A DNA stretch of 47,351 nt from an uncultured Bacteroidales bacterium (GTDB lineage: Bacteria; Bacteroidota; Bacteroidia; Bacteroidales; UBA932): NCBI GenBank assembly GCA_947305815.1, contig CAMZEI010000002.1, positions 1 through 47,351 of the forward strand, written 5' to 3'. Positions 19,351 to 29,465 of the stretch are shown piece after piece. A model generated the notes under the pieces. The model had not been told where the DNA came from and searched no databases. It saw only the letters and a list, made by a program, of their open reading frames with translations. Both the position numbers and the translations under genes were made by a program. The first letter of the stretch is position 1. Each line of letters begins with the position of its first letter.

Positions 19351-20085
19351 TTATTTCTTGCCTTTAAGGTAAATCTCCAGAGCCTTGGCAGCGGAAGGAG
19401 CCTCCGGAGTGGGGGCTGTGAGAGCGATTTCGAAGCCGGCGTTCTCGGCTGCTATTGCAACGCCCTTGCCGAAGGTGATAACCTTGAGCTCACCCTGCTT
19501 GAAATCGGGGAAATTGGTCTGCAGAGCTTCCACATCGTGGGGGCTGTAGAGTACAGCGATGTCGTAGTCGGAAAGCTTGAGCTCGCTGAGGTCCTGGGCT
19601 ACAGGCTTCACTATGTAGCAGACGCTGTAGTCCAGACCGGCTTTCTCCATCAGGGAGCACTGCACGGAGATATTGGCCCCCTCGGTCGCTGTCAGGAGGA
19701 ATTTTTCGCCCTTGTGGCGGCTGCCGATGAGGGAGATCACGGACTCGGGAGTGCCGTTGCCGGAGAAAATCTTGCGCTTGCGGAACACTATGTGCTTCTG
19801 CAGGTAGTTGGCAATGAGCTCTGTGGTGCAGAAGTACTTCATGGTCTCGGGGACCTTGAAACGCATCTCTTCTGCAAGCTTGAAATATGCATCGATGGCG
19901 TGTCTCGAGGAGAACGTCACTGCGGTATAATCGGGAAGATTGATTTTCTGGCTGCGGAATTCCTTGGAACTAACCGGCTCTATGATGAAAAGAGGGTGGA
20001 AATCCAGCTTGGCACCGTACTTCTCTTCAACTGTCTCCCAGGGACTCTTGTTGGAGGGTAAGTGCTGAGAAACCAATATGTTCAT
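19351..20085 (-). CDS. hemD: Uroporphyrinogen-III synthase (HemD-like)
   Basis: MNILVSQHLPSNKSPWETVEEKYGAKLDFHPLFIIEPVSSKEFRSQKINLPDYTAVTFSSRHAIDAYFKL; Bacteroidota yidD-rnpA-hemD order. Confidence 0.82.
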   Translation of the reverse strand: MNILVSQHLPSNKSPWETVEEKYGAKLDFHPLFIIEPVSSKEFRSQKINLPDYTAVTFSSRHAIDAYFKLAEEMRFKVPETMKYFCTTELIANYLQKHIVFRKRKIFSGNGTPESVISLIGSRHKGEKFLLTATEGANISVQCSLMEKAGLDYSVCYIVKPVAQDLSELKLSDYDIAVLYSPHDVEALQTNFPDFKQGELKVITFGKGVAIAAENAGFEIALTAPTPEAPSAAKALEIYLKGKK

Positions 20086-20098
20086 ATATAAAAACCTT

Positions 20099-20737
20099 CT
20101 ATAGGATCAGTATGCAGGCTACTAAAATGCCCGTGGGTAATAAATCGAGGGCGCAAAGGTACAAAAAAGTTGAAAACCCAGCGCCATGCTCCACGAAAAT
20201 TTGCATTTCCCGGGCCAGTGCCAGCAGGTAGGTGGCTCCGCAGAAGGTCAGAATGCAAATTCTTGATGCCAAAGGATTTGCACCTGCGCTCACCAGGATA
20301 AAAGAGAGGGCCAGCAGTACCCCGGTGAGGACTATCATGTAGCCCGGGACGACATGTCTTGCTGCATTGCGGATTTCACGCGGGACAGAGCTCCGTCCGA
20401 GGGCCTGACCGCCGAGCAGGCGCAGCAGCAGCCATCCGGCCATGAGGGCGAAAGTGAGAAGCACTGAGGACTCCGGTCCCATTGCCTCCGCCGCCGAAGT
20501 TGCGGTCACTCCGAAACGGTCAAGGATGAGACAGAAAGGGAAAAATATCACGGCAGCGCAGAGGTTGCGGGCCCTCCGGAGACTCATGGAGTGTTCCAGA
20601 TTCTCGCTGCCCCTCCAGCGGGAGAGGCTCTCGCCCAGTGACGGGGCAATCATGACGAGTTTATCAAGGATAAGCAGTATCCCGATGGCACTCGCGCTCA
20701 CAAGAGCTCGGTTGAGGGCTATTTCGCTCCAGACCAT
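20099..20737 (-). CDS. DUF4271-like membrane protein
   Basis: Several hydrophobic segments; position next to hemD as in other Bacteroidota. Confidence 0.7.
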   Translation of the reverse strand: MVWSEIALNRALVSASAIGILLILDKLVMIAPSLGESLSRWRGSENLEHSMSLRRARNLCAAVIFFPFCLILDRFGVTATSAAEAMGPESSVLLTFALMAGWLLLRLLGGQALGRSSVPREIRNAARHVVPGYMIVLTGVLLALSFILVSAGANPLASRICILTFCGATYLLALAREMQIFVEHGAGFSTFLYLCALDLLPTGILVACILIL

Positions 20738-21081
20738 CAGTTCCCGCGTTTTGCCTTGTATCCAAGGGACAGGAGTATGTCGGTGACCTTGTCCCTCTGG
20801 TCTCCCTGGATGAGAATCTGACCGTCGGAAGCACTGCCGCCCACGCCGCAGCGGACCTTGAGCGTCTTGCCCAGGGCCGCGAGGTCCTCTTCGCGACCGA
20901 CGAAGCCGTCCACGAGGGTGACCTGCTTGCCGCCGCGCCCCTTGCGGTCTATGCGCACGGTGAGCTTCTGTGCGGAAGGTTCCGGGGTCTCGGCCTCGGA
21001 AGTCTCCCCGGTATCATATACGAAATCGGGATTTGTGGAATAGACAACGCCCAGTCTTTTTTTCCAATCGCCGTCAGACAT
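20737..21081 (-). CDS. SUI1/YciH-type translation initiation factor
   Basis: KLTVRIDRKGRGGKQVTLVDGFVG...LKVRCGVGGSASDGQILIQGDQRDKVTDILLSLGYKAKRGN; start trimmed to MSDGDWKKRLGVVYST. Confidence 0.9.
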   Translation of the reverse strand: MSDGDWKKRLGVVYSTNPDFVYDTGETSEAETPEPSAQKLTVRIDRKGRGGKQVTLVDGFVGREEDLAALGKTLKVRCGVGGSASDGQILIQGDQRDKVTDILLSLGYKAKRGN

Positions 21082-21090
21082 AAAACAATT

Positions 21091-21123
21091 TTTGCAAAGA
21101 TACGATTTTACTTCGTATATTTG
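21091..21123 (+). promoter_or_regulatory. Promoter for the DUF2723 operon (TTTG -33, TATATTTG -7), overlapping a minus-strand TATCTTTG -7 element
   Basis: TTTG at 21091-21094 and TATATTTG at 21116-21123 (21-bp gap); minus-strand TATCTTTG at 21102-21095. Confidence 0.6.
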
Positions 21124-21129
21124 TAAGTT

Positions 21130-24100
21130 ATGATAACACCGAAGAAGTTCAAACTCTGGCATCACATCGGCGCGGCTGTCGCGCTGGTCGTGTCGGCCGT
21201 TACCTATCTGCTTACAATTGAGCCCAGTGCCTCTTTCTGGGACTGCGGCGAATTCATAGCCTCATCGTACAAGCTCGAAGTCGGACACCCTCCGGGAAAC
21301 CCTGTCTTCCAGCTGATTGCGCGTTTCTTCACCATGTTCGGCGACAACATGCACGCCGCCATTCTGGTCAACGCCATGAGCGCCCTGTGCTCTGCCCTTA
21401 CGATATTCTTCCTCTATCTCACTATAGTCTGGCTCGCTAAGAGGCTCTTTAAGCCCTCTGAAGAGGGTTACACCGCCGCACAGGCAGTGGCAATCATCGG
21501 CTCCGGCCTCGTCGGCGCCCTCGTTTATTGCTTCTCCGATACGTTCTGGTTCTCCGCGGTCGAGGGTGAAGTCTATGCGATGTCCTCGCTCTTCACTGCC
21601 CTTGTGTTCTGGGCCATGACCATGTGGTACGACCACGCTGACGAGCCTCATTCGGGCCGCTGGATAGTGCTGATAGCTTTCCTTATGGGCCTCAGCATTG
21701 GAGTGCACCTCCTGAACCTGCTGGCCATCCCCGCGCTGGTGTTCATGTTCTACTACCGCCGCAGGGAGGAGAAGCCCTTCACCGGAGCAGAGCTCGTCAA
21801 GGTGTTTGCAGTAGGAGTTGTGATTCTGGCAGTCATCCTGTTTGCCATAATCCCCTGGCTCCCGAAGCTCGCCGCATATTTCGACCTGCTGTTTGTCAAT
21901 GTGTTCGGCCTGCCGTACAATTCAGGCGCTGCTTTCTTCGTCCTTGCTCTGCTGGCCCTCTGCTTCTGGGGTATTTTCGCCACCATGAAGCGCGGCAAGT
22001 TCTTCTGGAACACCGCACTGCTCTGCCTTACCACCATCATAATCGGATTCTCCGTCTTCAGCCTGGATATAATCCGTTCGGCCGCCAAGACTCCCACCAA
22101 CGAGTACCAGCCCGACAATGCATTCACTCTCGTGAGGTATCTTTCCCGTGAGCAGTACGGCAAGAATCCTCTCGTGTACGGTCAGTATTACGGAGCCTCC
22201 TACGACATCAAGACCACTACCTACTGGGCTCCGCTGGACGGACGCTACGAGAAGGTAGCGGGACCCATTGAAGCGGCCTACAAGTCTTCCGACAAGATGC
22301 TCTTCCCCCGTATGTGGAGCAATACCGGAGACAGCAGGACCCTGGAGTTCTACTCTCAGTACAACAATGGCGGACGCAAGCCCTCGCAGGCTTCTAACCT
22401 TGCGTATTTCTTTGATTATCAGCTAGGCTGGATGTACTGGCGCTACTTCATGTGGAACTTCGTCGGCCGCCAGAACGACATACACAGCCCTTCGCCGGGA
22501 GAGCTTTTCGCCGGCAACTGGGAGAGCGGCATACGCTTTATTGACGAGGCCCGCCTCGGTGACCAGAGCGACGCTCCCGCCATCCTTGCGGACAACAAGG
22601 GCAAGAACCATTATTTCTTCCTGCCCCTGCTGCTGGGACTTCTGGGACTGTTCTTCCAGTTCGGCAGGGACCGCCGCGGCTGCTGGCTTACCTTCCTCAT
22701 GTTCTTCATGACGGGTATAGCAATTGTGATTTACCTCAACCAGCCGCCTTTCCAGGTGCGTGAGAGGGATTATGCCTATGCCGGCTCCTTCTACTTCTTC
22801 AGCGTCTGGGCGGGACTCGGTGTAGCCGGGCTCATATCCCTGGTGTCCAAGCTTCTGAAGGGCCGCGCCCCCAAGCTTGTCGCCATTGCGGCTGCGTGCT
22901 GCTGCCTCGGCGTGCCGGTGCTCATGGCATGCCAGAACTGGGACGACCACAACCGTGCAGGCCGCCGCACCGCAGTCGAGGTTGCCCGCAACTATCTTAA
23001 TTCCGTGGGCCCTCACGGCATCCTCATCACCCACGGAGACAACGATACCTTCCCTCTCTGGTACGCCCAGGAGGTCGAGGGCTTCCGCACGGACGTGAGG
23101 ATAGTCAACACTTCGCTGCTCGGTACCGACTGGCACATCGACCAGATGAAATGGGCGGTCAACGAGTCGGCCCCACTCGACCTGCAGGTAGACCAGAGGC
23201 AGTACCTGTACGGCACCAACGAGTACATCCCCGTTTACGATACCCGCGGCCAGGAGATGAAGATCTCCGATGTGATGAAGATTTTCCGTCATCCTGACGC
23301 CAAGCTGCCTCTTGCCAGCGGTACCAGGGCGGATTACATACCTTCGCGCAAGATCGTAGTCCCCGTGGACAGGGAGAATGTGATTAAGTATGGCATACTG
23401 CCCGCTAAATACTACGACCAGATCCCCGAGAGCATAGTCCTCACTATCCCCGAGGGCAAGGATGCCATCACCAAGCCCGAGCTGTTCGTGCTGGACTTCC
23501 TGTCCTGTTACAAGTGGGACCGTCCCTTCAATATGCTCAGCTACGGTGGCGACATCAACATAGGCATCAAGGACTACCTGATGTCCGACGGCTATTCGTA
23601 CCGTTTCATCCCCCTGAGGAACACTCCTACCGCGACCTCCAACGGTCCCGTCGTCGATACCGACAACCTGTATCGTCAGATGAAGGAGTCTTTCAGCTGG
23701 GATGCTCTCGCTGCGGATGATTGGTTCATCGACTACCAGAACTATTACACCCACCTGGGATCCTCATCCGTGAGGTCTTATTTCCAGCTCTGCGCCGATG
23801 CGTTCATCAGGGCGGGGGAGTATGACAGGGCGGCCGAGGCTCTTGACAAGTGCATGGAAGTATCGCACCGTCTGCCTCTCGACTGCGTCCCGCTTGGGTT
23901 CAGCGGCGCCAACTTTATGCTGCTGCAGATCATCGACGACTACTACGCCATCGGCAGAGCGGATACAGCCCGCATACTCGCATTCGACTTCGCGTCCGAG
24001 CTCCTGGTTGGGGTTCAGTTCTATTATGGCTTCTACGAATATGCCAAGAGCAACTTCGAGCAGGAGGTCAACTATGTTTACTATCTGATTGATGTCATGA

Positions 24101-24171
24101 AGACTTACGGCGACAAGGCTGCCGCAGACGAGCTGGACAAGCTCCTTCATTCCATCGCAAACGCTTCGTAA
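21130..24171 (+). CDS. DUF2723 family multi-pass membrane protein
   Basis: LTIEPSASFWDCGEFIASSYKLEVGHPPGNPVFQLIARFF typical of DUF2723; many TM segments. Confidence 0.9.
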   Translation: MITPKKFKLWHHIGAAVALVVSAVTYLLTIEPSASFWDCGEFIASSYKLEVGHPPGNPVFQLIARFFTMFGDNMHAAILVNAMSALCSALTIFFLYLTIVWLAKRLFKPSEEGYTAAQAVAIIGSGLVGALVYCFSDTFWFSAVEGEVYAMSSLFTALVFWAMTMWYDHADEPHSGRWIVLIAFLMGLSIGVHLLNLLAIPALVFMFYYRRREEKPFTGAELVKVFAVGVVILAVILFAIIPWLPKLAAYFDLLFVNVFGLPYNSGAAFFVLALLALCFWGIFATMKRGKFFWNTALLCLTTIIIGFSVFSLDIIRSAAKTPTNEYQPDNAFTLVRYLSREQYGKNPLVYGQYYGASYDIKTTTYWAPLDGRYEKVAGPIEAAYKSSDKMLFPRMWSNTGDSRTLEFYSQYNNGGRKPSQASNLAYFFDYQLGWMYWRYFMWNFVGRQNDIHSPSPGELFAGNWESGIRFIDEARLGDQSDAPAILADNKGKNHYFFLPLLLGLLGLFFQFGRDRRGCWLTFLMFFMTGIAIVIYLNQPPFQVRERDYAYAGSFYFFSVWAGLGVAGLISLVSKLLKGRAPKLVAIAAACCCLGVPVLMACQNWDDHNRAGRRTAVEVARNYLNSVGPHGILITHGDNDTFPLWYAQEVEGFRTDVRIVNTSLLGTDWHIDQMKWAVNESAPLDLQVDQRQYLYGTNEYIPVYDTRGQEMKISDVMKIFRHPDAKLPLASGTRADYIPSRKIVVPVDRENVIKYGILPAKYYDQIPESIVLTIPEGKDAITKPELFVLDFLSCYKWDRPFNMLSYGGDINIGIKDYLMSDGYSYRFIPLRNTPTATSNGPVVDTDNLYRQMKESFSWDALAADDWFIDYQNYYTHLGSSSVRSYFQLCADAFIRAGEYDRAAEALDKCMEVSHRLPLDCVPLGFSGANFMLLQIIDDYYAIGRADTARILAFDFASELLVGVQFYYGFYEYAKSNFEQEVNYVYYLIDVMKTYGDKAAADELDKLLHSIANAS

Positions 24172-25067
24172 TGCCTCAGTTCCCCAAGGATAGCTGGAAG
24201 GATTACAGCCTGCTTGACAGCGGCCGCGGCATGAAGCTGGAGCGCTTCGGGTCCTATGTGCTCGAGCGTCCTGAGCCCAAGGCCCTGTGGGAGCCGACGA
24301 TGTCCCGTGCTGAATGGGACAGGCTCGTGCATACAGTATTCGCGCCAGGAGCGGGATTCGGCCGCGCCGGCAAGGAAGACAGCGGCACCTGGGAGCGCCG
24401 CCGCACCATGCCGGACCAGTGGCATATAAGCTATCCCGGCGAAGGTTTCGGGCTTGACCTGAGGCTCGGACTCACCGCCTTCAAGCACGTGGGCGTGTTC
24501 CCCGAGCAGGCTCCCAACTGGGAATACATTTACAGCAATACCAAGGCCCTCCCAGGCACGCCGAAGGTGCTCAACCTCTTCGCCTACACAGGAGCTGCGT
24601 CCCTCGCTGCCAAGGCTGCGGGAGCTGATGTGACGCACCTGGATTCCGTCAGGCAGGTGGTCACCTGGGCCCGCGGCAACATGGAATCCACGGGTCTCGA
24701 AGGCATACACTGGGTGGTTGAGGATGCCATGAAGTTCGCCTCCCGCGAGGTGAAGCGCGGCCATGTCTATCAGGGCATAATCCTCGATCCGCCGTCCTAT
24801 GGACACGGTCCGGACGGGGAGAAGTGGAAGCTTGACGAGTGCCTCTTCGACATGCTGCGCATGGTATCCGCCCTGCTGGACCCGGAGCACGGCTGGATGG
24901 TACTCAACCTCTACTCCAACGGCTACTCCGCCGCTCTCGGCGAGACTGTTGTCAGGGAGGCTTTCGGACTTAAAGACTATACTGGAATCACCTCAGGCGA
25001 GCTGGCCCTCCGGGACGGCTTCGGCAAGGTGCTCCCTCTAAGCATATATGTAAGACTTAACAGATAA
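24171..25067 (+). CDS. Class I SAM-dependent (rRNA-type) methyltransferase
   Basis: [57 protein letters not shown]. Confidence 0.86.
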   Translation: MPQFPKDSWKDYSLLDSGRGMKLERFGSYVLERPEPKALWEPTMSRAEWDRLVHTVFAPGAGFGRAGKEDSGTWERRRTMPDQWHISYPGEGFGLDLRLGLTAFKHVGVFPEQAPNWEYIYSNTKALPGTPKVLNLFAYTGAASLAAKAAGADVTHLDSVRQVVTWARGNMESTGLEGIHWVVEDAMKFASREVKRGHVYQGIILDPPSYGHGPDGEKWKLDECLFDMLRMVSALLDPEHGWMVLNLYSNGYSAALGETVVREAFGLKDYTGITSGELALRDGFGKVLPLSIYVRLNR

Positions 25068-25071
25068 AAAC

Positions 25072-26325
25072 ATGCAGAAATTCATTGATTCCTATGACTT
25101 CACCGGCAAGAAAGCCATCGTGAGAGTTGATTTCAACGTCCCTCTGGACGAGAACTTCAAGATTACCGACGACACCCGTATCCGCAGGGCCGTCCCTACC
25201 CTCAAGAAAGTACTTGCAGGCGGCGGCTCGCTCATAATCATGTCGCATCTTGGCCGTCCCAAGAAGGTCGATCCCAAGTTCTCCCTCAGCCACATCGTTG
25301 ACCATGTGAGCGAGTGCCTCGGAGTACCCGTGCAGTTCGCCCCCGACTGCCAGAAGGCTGATGCACAGGCAGCTGCCCTGAAGCCCGGCGAGGTTCTCCT
25401 GCTTGAGAACCTCCGCTATTACGCAGAGGAGGAAGGCAAGCCCCGCGGACTCGCTGAGGATGCTACCGACGAGGAGAAGAAGGCTGCCAAGGCCGCAGTG
25501 AAGGCTTCCCAGAAGGAGTTCGTTAAGAAGCTCGCTTCCTATGCTGACTGCTACATCAACGACGCATTCGGCACCGCACACCGCGCTCACGGCTCCACCG
25601 CCCTCATCGCCGAGTACTTCCCCGAGGACAAGATGTTCGGTTACCTCATGGAAGGTGAGATCAAGGCTATCGACAGCGTCCTCAAGAACGCCGGTCATCC
25701 CTTCACCGCAATCATCGGCGGCGCCAAGGTGTCCAGCAAGCTCGCCGTGCTCGAGAACATGCTCGAGAAGGTCGACAACCTCATCATCGGCGGCGGTATG
25801 GGTTACACTTTCATCAAGGCCAAGGGTGGCAGCATCGGCCGTTCGCTCTGCGAGGATGAGCTTATCCCTCAGGCACTTGAGATTCTCGCCAAGGCCAAGG
25901 AGAAGGGAGTCAACATCTATCTCTCCGTACAGGCTGTCGTGGCCGATGACTTCTGCGCCGAAGCCAATACCAAGCTGGTCCCTGCAGGCGAGATCCCTTC
26001 CGACTGGGAAGGCATGGATGCAGGTCCCGAGTCTCTCGATCTCTGGGGCAAGGTGATCCTCAGCTCCAAGACCATACTCTGGAACGGTCCTGTCGGCGTG
26101 TTCGAGATTCCGACCTTCGCCAAGGGTACCCTCAAGATTGCCGAGCTCCTCGCTCAGGCTACCGAGGCAGGTGCTTACACCCTCGTGGGTGGCGGTGACT
26201 CAGTCGCAGCCGTGACCCAGATGGGTTACGCCGACAAGGTGAGCTATGTCTCCACCGGTGGCGGCGCCATGCTCGAGGCCCTCGAAGGTAAAGTCCTTCC
26301 CGGCATCGCTGCGATACAGGAATAG
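25072..26325 (+). CDS. pgk: Phosphoglycerate kinase
   Basis: [64 protein letters not shown]. Confidence 0.97.
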   Translation: MQKFIDSYDFTGKKAIVRVDFNVPLDENFKITDDTRIRRAVPTLKKVLAGGGSLIIMSHLGRPKKVDPKFSLSHIVDHVSECLGVPVQFAPDCQKADAQAAALKPGEVLLLENLRYYAEEEGKPRGLAEDATDEEKKAAKAAVKASQKEFVKKLASYADCYINDAFGTAHRAHGSTALIAEYFPEDKMFGYLMEGEIKAIDSVLKNAGHPFTAIIGGAKVSSKLAVLENMLEKVDNLIIGGGMGYTFIKAKGGSIGRSLCEDELIPQALEILAKAKEKGVNIYLSVQAVVADDFCAEANTKLVPAGEIPSDWEGMDAGPESLDLWGKVILSSKTILWNGPVGVFEIPTFAKGTLKIAELLAQATEAGAYTLVGGGDSVAAVTQMGYADKVSYVSTGGGAMLEALEGKVLPGIAAIQE

Positions 26326-26411
26326 TCATTCCGGGCCCTCTTTGAGTCATTCCGGCCAAAGAGCCGGAACCGAGCAAAGCGAGCTCCGAGACCGAAGGGA
26401 GCGAATCTCCT
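26323..26411 (+). repeat. Composite palindromic repeat after pgk: short copy whose TAG is the pgk stop, then a 65-nt long unit
   Basis: 26323 TAGtcattccggg..; 26347-26411 TCATTCCGGCCAAAGAGCCGGAACCGAGCAAAGCGAGCTCCGAGACCGAAGGGAGCGAATCTCCT, 63/65 identical to the reverse complement of 31262-31326. Confidence 0.9.
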
Positions 26412-26554
26412 CTCGCCCAACGCGTCGAAACGAGCCGTCTGTGCCGAGCTGAAAAACGCTCGTCCCAGGCGGCTCATTCCGACTCCACAACGCCCTCGCT
26501 CTCCTTGCTACTCTTGCTGTTTTCTATAACTGCCTTATAGTGAATTAATTGAAG

Positions 26555-26588
26555 AAAACGCATAGGGAATTTGCCTTATGCGTTTTTT
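26555..26588. terminator. Bidirectional intrinsic terminator between convergent pgk and lgt
   Basis: aaaacgcatagggaatttgccttatgcgtttttt. Confidence 0.8.
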
Positions 26589-26611
26589 ACAAGCTGTTGA
26601 ATCATAATTCG

Positions 26612-27463
26612 TTACGGAAAACGGCCGCCATTCCGGGCAAGCGAAGCGCGGGCGGGAGTCTTTTTGACGAAGGCGAAGATTAGCAGGGCGGCGCCGGCGA
26701 GGATGAAGGGGATGGACAGCAGCTGCCCCATGTTGAGAGCCATGCTCTCCTCGAAGCCGACCTGCGGCTCCTTGATGAATTCGATGAGGAAGCGCATGCC
26801 GAAGCAGCCCACGAGGAAGGCCCCGAAATAGAATCCGCGGGGCGTCCAGTCAAGCTTGCGGGCATACATACGGACCAGGAACAGTCCTAGTACCAGGTAG
26901 CTGAGGGCTTCGTAGAGCTGCGTGGGGTGCTTGGGCTCAGTCTCCCCGCGCAGGTCAAATATGAATCCCCACGGTAGGGTAGTGACGTCGCCATAAATTT
27001 CCGAATTGAAGAGGTTGCCGAGCCTGATGCAGCAGCCGGCGAAGGCGACGGTTATGCAGAGGTGGTCCATAATCCAGAGGAAGTCTATCCCTTCTGACTT
27101 GCCGTATTTGCGTGCAAACCACCACATTGCGAGCAGCAGCGCTATGGCGCCGCCATGGCTTGCGAGTCCACCTTTCCAGGGCATAAATATCTCCGTCCAG
27201 TGCTCTGCGGAGAGATAGTACGACGGCTCATAAAAGAAGCAGTGCCCAAGTCGTGCGCCAACGATGGTCGCGACCAGCAGGGTGATAAGCAGCGGGTCCA
27301 TGAGTTTGAGCGAAATGCCCTCCCTCTCGAAGAACCATTTGAACAGATACCAGCCTGCGACGAATCCTGCCGCAAACAAAAGCGAATACCACCTGATGCC
27401 GAAGCTACCTATGTGGAAAAGCACGGGATCTACGTGCCAATGAATGAAAAGCAAGTCCAACAT
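26612..27463 (-). CDS. lgt: Prolipoprotein diacylglyceryl transferase
   Basis: IRWYSLLFAAGFVAGWYLF, GARLGHCFFYEP, GGLASHGGAIAL, RLGNLFNSEIYG, HPTQLYEAL. Confidence 0.96.
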   Translation of the reverse strand: MLDLLFIHWHVDPVLFHIGSFGIRWYSLLFAAGFVAGWYLFKWFFEREGISLKLMDPLLITLLVATIVGARLGHCFFYEPSYYLSAEHWTEIFMPWKGGLASHGGAIALLLAMWWFARKYGKSEGIDFLWIMDHLCITVAFAGCCIRLGNLFNSEIYGDVTTLPWGFIFDLRGETEPKHPTQLYEALSYLVLGLFLVRMYARKLDWTPRGFYFGAFLVGCFGMRFLIEFIKEPQVGFEESMALNMGQLLSIPFILAGAALLIFAFVKKTPARASLARNGGRFP

Positions 27464-27530
27464 GTCGCAAAAATACCATTTTTCTTATTAAATTTGCAAG
27501 AATGAGTATTTAACATAAATAACCACAGAT

Positions 27531-27845
27531 ATGGAAAAGATCTTAACGAATACGAATTATTCCGAGATAGTCGCGGGCTCCCAGCCTGTGATGATAGACT
27601 TCTGGGCAACCTGGTGCGGCCCCTGCCGCATGCTCTCTCCTACCGTCGATGAGATAGCCTCCGAGTGGGGCGACCGCGTCACGGTAGCCAAGTGCAACGT
27701 CGATGACGCCGAGGAGGTTGCCGCACAGTTCGGCATACGTAACATCCCCACCCTCGTCTTCCTCAAGGACGGCAAGATAGTGGACAGGCTCGTGGGCGCA
27801 GTCCCCAAGGCCGAGATCGTAGCCAAGCTCCAGAGTCTTATCTAA
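27531..27845 (+). CDS. trxA: Thioredoxin
   Basis: MIDFWATWCGPCRMLSPTVDEIA, FGIRNIPTLVFLKDGKIVDRLVGAVPK. Confidence 0.97.
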   Translation: MEKILTNTNYSEIVAGSQPVMIDFWATWCGPCRMLSPTVDEIASEWGDRVTVAKCNVDDAEEVAAQFGIRNIPTLVFLKDGKIVDRLVGAVPKAEIVAKLQSLI

Positions 27846-27857
27846 AAGTCAAAAAGC

Positions 27858-28499
27858 ATGAAAAGAATTATTGCGACCATAGCAGTCGCCCTCCTTGCCG
27901 CGGCATCACTGCACGCAGAGGGCAGGCCGGGTTTTGTAGGAGGATTCGCCTCCTCGACCATGAGCCTCAAGGATGTCAGCTTCAATTCCACCAGCGGTTA
28001 CTTCGTCGGAGTGGCTTACAACCAGCCCCTCCTGCTCGGTTTCGAACTGCAGCCCCAGCTCACCTACAATGTCAAAGGTACCGAATGGGAGCAGATCAAG
28101 GCCAATATCGGTTATCTTGAGGCCGGCATCCAGGCACAGTGGGGTATCGAGCTGCTGGGCCTCGCCAAGGTGTATGTATTCGGCGAGCCGTTCGTGGGAT
28201 ATGCGCTGAACGGTACCACCGACTACAGCAATTCGCTTGAAGGCGTCGCGCTGGACGCACTTACCGGTTCCAAAAAGGTCAAGGTGGACATGTCTGAAGT
28301 TGGCAACCGTCTGGAGTACGGTTTCGGCATAGGTGCCGGAGTCAAGGTCATTGATCACTTGCAGATTTACTTCAAATACTACTGGGACCTGAATCCTACA
28401 GACCTGGGCGATTACGTCGACACTGTCAAGTCAAAGCTCACGGATCTGGGCAACGCCAAGTTCAACGGGCTCATCATCGGCGCAGGACTCTTTTTCTAG
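27858..28499 (+). CDS. Outer membrane beta-barrel (PorT-like) protein
   Basis: Signal peptide, alternating beta-barrel pattern, terminal aromatic GAGLFF. Confidence 0.7.
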   Translation: MKRIIATIAVALLAAASLHAEGRPGFVGGFASSTMSLKDVSFNSTSGYFVGVAYNQPLLLGFELQPQLTYNVKGTEWEQIKANIGYLEAGIQAQWGIELLGLAKVYVFGEPFVGYALNGTTDYSNSLEGVALDALTGSKKVKVDMSEVGNRLEYGFGIGAGVKVIDHLQIYFKYYWDLNPTDLGDYVDTVKSKLTDLGNAKFNGLIIGAGLFF

Positions 28500-28502
28500 T
28501 AA

Positions 28503-29465
28503 ATGACCACACCACTCAAGGCCGCGCTCGCCGGGATGGTTGACTCCGGCAAAGTGCCCCATGCCATACTCTTCCACGAAGATGACGGCGGCGGGGGCGT
28601 AGCCGTGGCCTTGGAGTTCCTGCAGTACCTGTTCTGTAACAGCAGGCAGGATGGGGAGCCCTGTGGTGAGTGTCCGTCTTGCAACAAGTTTTCCAAACTG
28701 ATTCATCCGGACGTACATTTCATTTTCCCGGTCAATCAGGGGACCAGCCGCGACCACCTCAAGGCCTGGCGCTCCCTGGTGCTGTCGAAGCCTGGCTTTA
28801 CCGAAGCGGATCTCTCCGCCGCTCTCGGGATTGAAGGCAAGAGCTCGCTCATTGCCGTCGCCCAGGCCCGCGAGATCCTGGATACCCTCAGCCTGAGTGC
28901 GCTGGAGGGCGGTTACAGGGCAGTGCTGGTCTATCTCCCCGAGAAGATGAACCAGGAGGCGGCCAACCGGCTTCTCAAGATGATAGAGGAGCCGCCGGCG
29001 CTTACGCAGTTCGTGCTCATAACCCATGCTCCCGAGAAGGTACTCGTGACCATACGCTCCCGTTGCCAGACCCTGAGGATTGCCCCTTCGGGCCAGACTG
29101 GGGTTGCGGGGGAGGAGCAGTTCGGACCCCTGTTCGCCTCACTTATGGACTCCCTCCTGTCCGGCAGTCTGCTTGATGCTCTCGAAGCAGGAGAGCAGAT
29201 CGCAGCACTTCCTTCGCGTGAGGATGCCAGGCGCTTCTGTATCTATGGCGCTTCGAGGATAAGGGATATCTTCGTAGTGCAGCAGGGCGGCAGCCTCGGT
29301 GTCGAGCCTACGGCTCAGACGGCCCGTTGGGCGCGAGCGGTCCGCAAGACCTTCCCGCACAACGCGCTCGACAGTTTCACCGCCGCGCTCAAGCTCATTG
29401 AGCGCAATGTCAATATCAAGATAGTGTCCACCGACCTGGTGGACAGGCTTATGACCAATCTATGA
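28503..29465 (+). CDS. holB: DNA polymerase III delta' subunit-like (HolB)
   Basis: MVDSGKVPHAILFHEDDGGGGVAVALEFLQYLFC, CGECPSCNKFSKLIHPDVHFIFP, NRLLKMIEEPPALTQFVLITHAPEKVLVTIRSRCQTLRI. Confidence 0.88.
   Translation: MTTPLKAALAGMVDSGKVPHAILFHEDDGGGGVAVALEFLQYLFCNSRQDGEPCGECPSCNKFSKLIHPDVHFIFPVNQGTSRDHLKAWRSLVLSKPGFTEADLSAALGIEGKSSLIAVAQAREILDTLSLSALEGGYRAVLVYLPEKMNQEAANRLLKMIEEPPALTQFVLITHAPEKVLVTIRSRCQTLRIAPSGQTGVAGEEQFGPLFASLMDSLLSGSLLDALEAGEQIAALPSREDARRFCIYGASRIRDIFVVQQGGSLGVEPTAQTARWARAVRKTFPHNALDSFTAALKLIERNVNIKIVSTDLVDRLMTNL

Noticed and set aside
22423-23754. 443-aa minus-strand ORF inside the DUF2723 gene
   Set aside because: Antisense shadow ORF with no recognisable family.
26159-26480. 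Minus-strand ORFs of 72-77 aa at the 3' end of pgk
   Set aside because: They arise from the palindromic repeat and the antisense of pgk.
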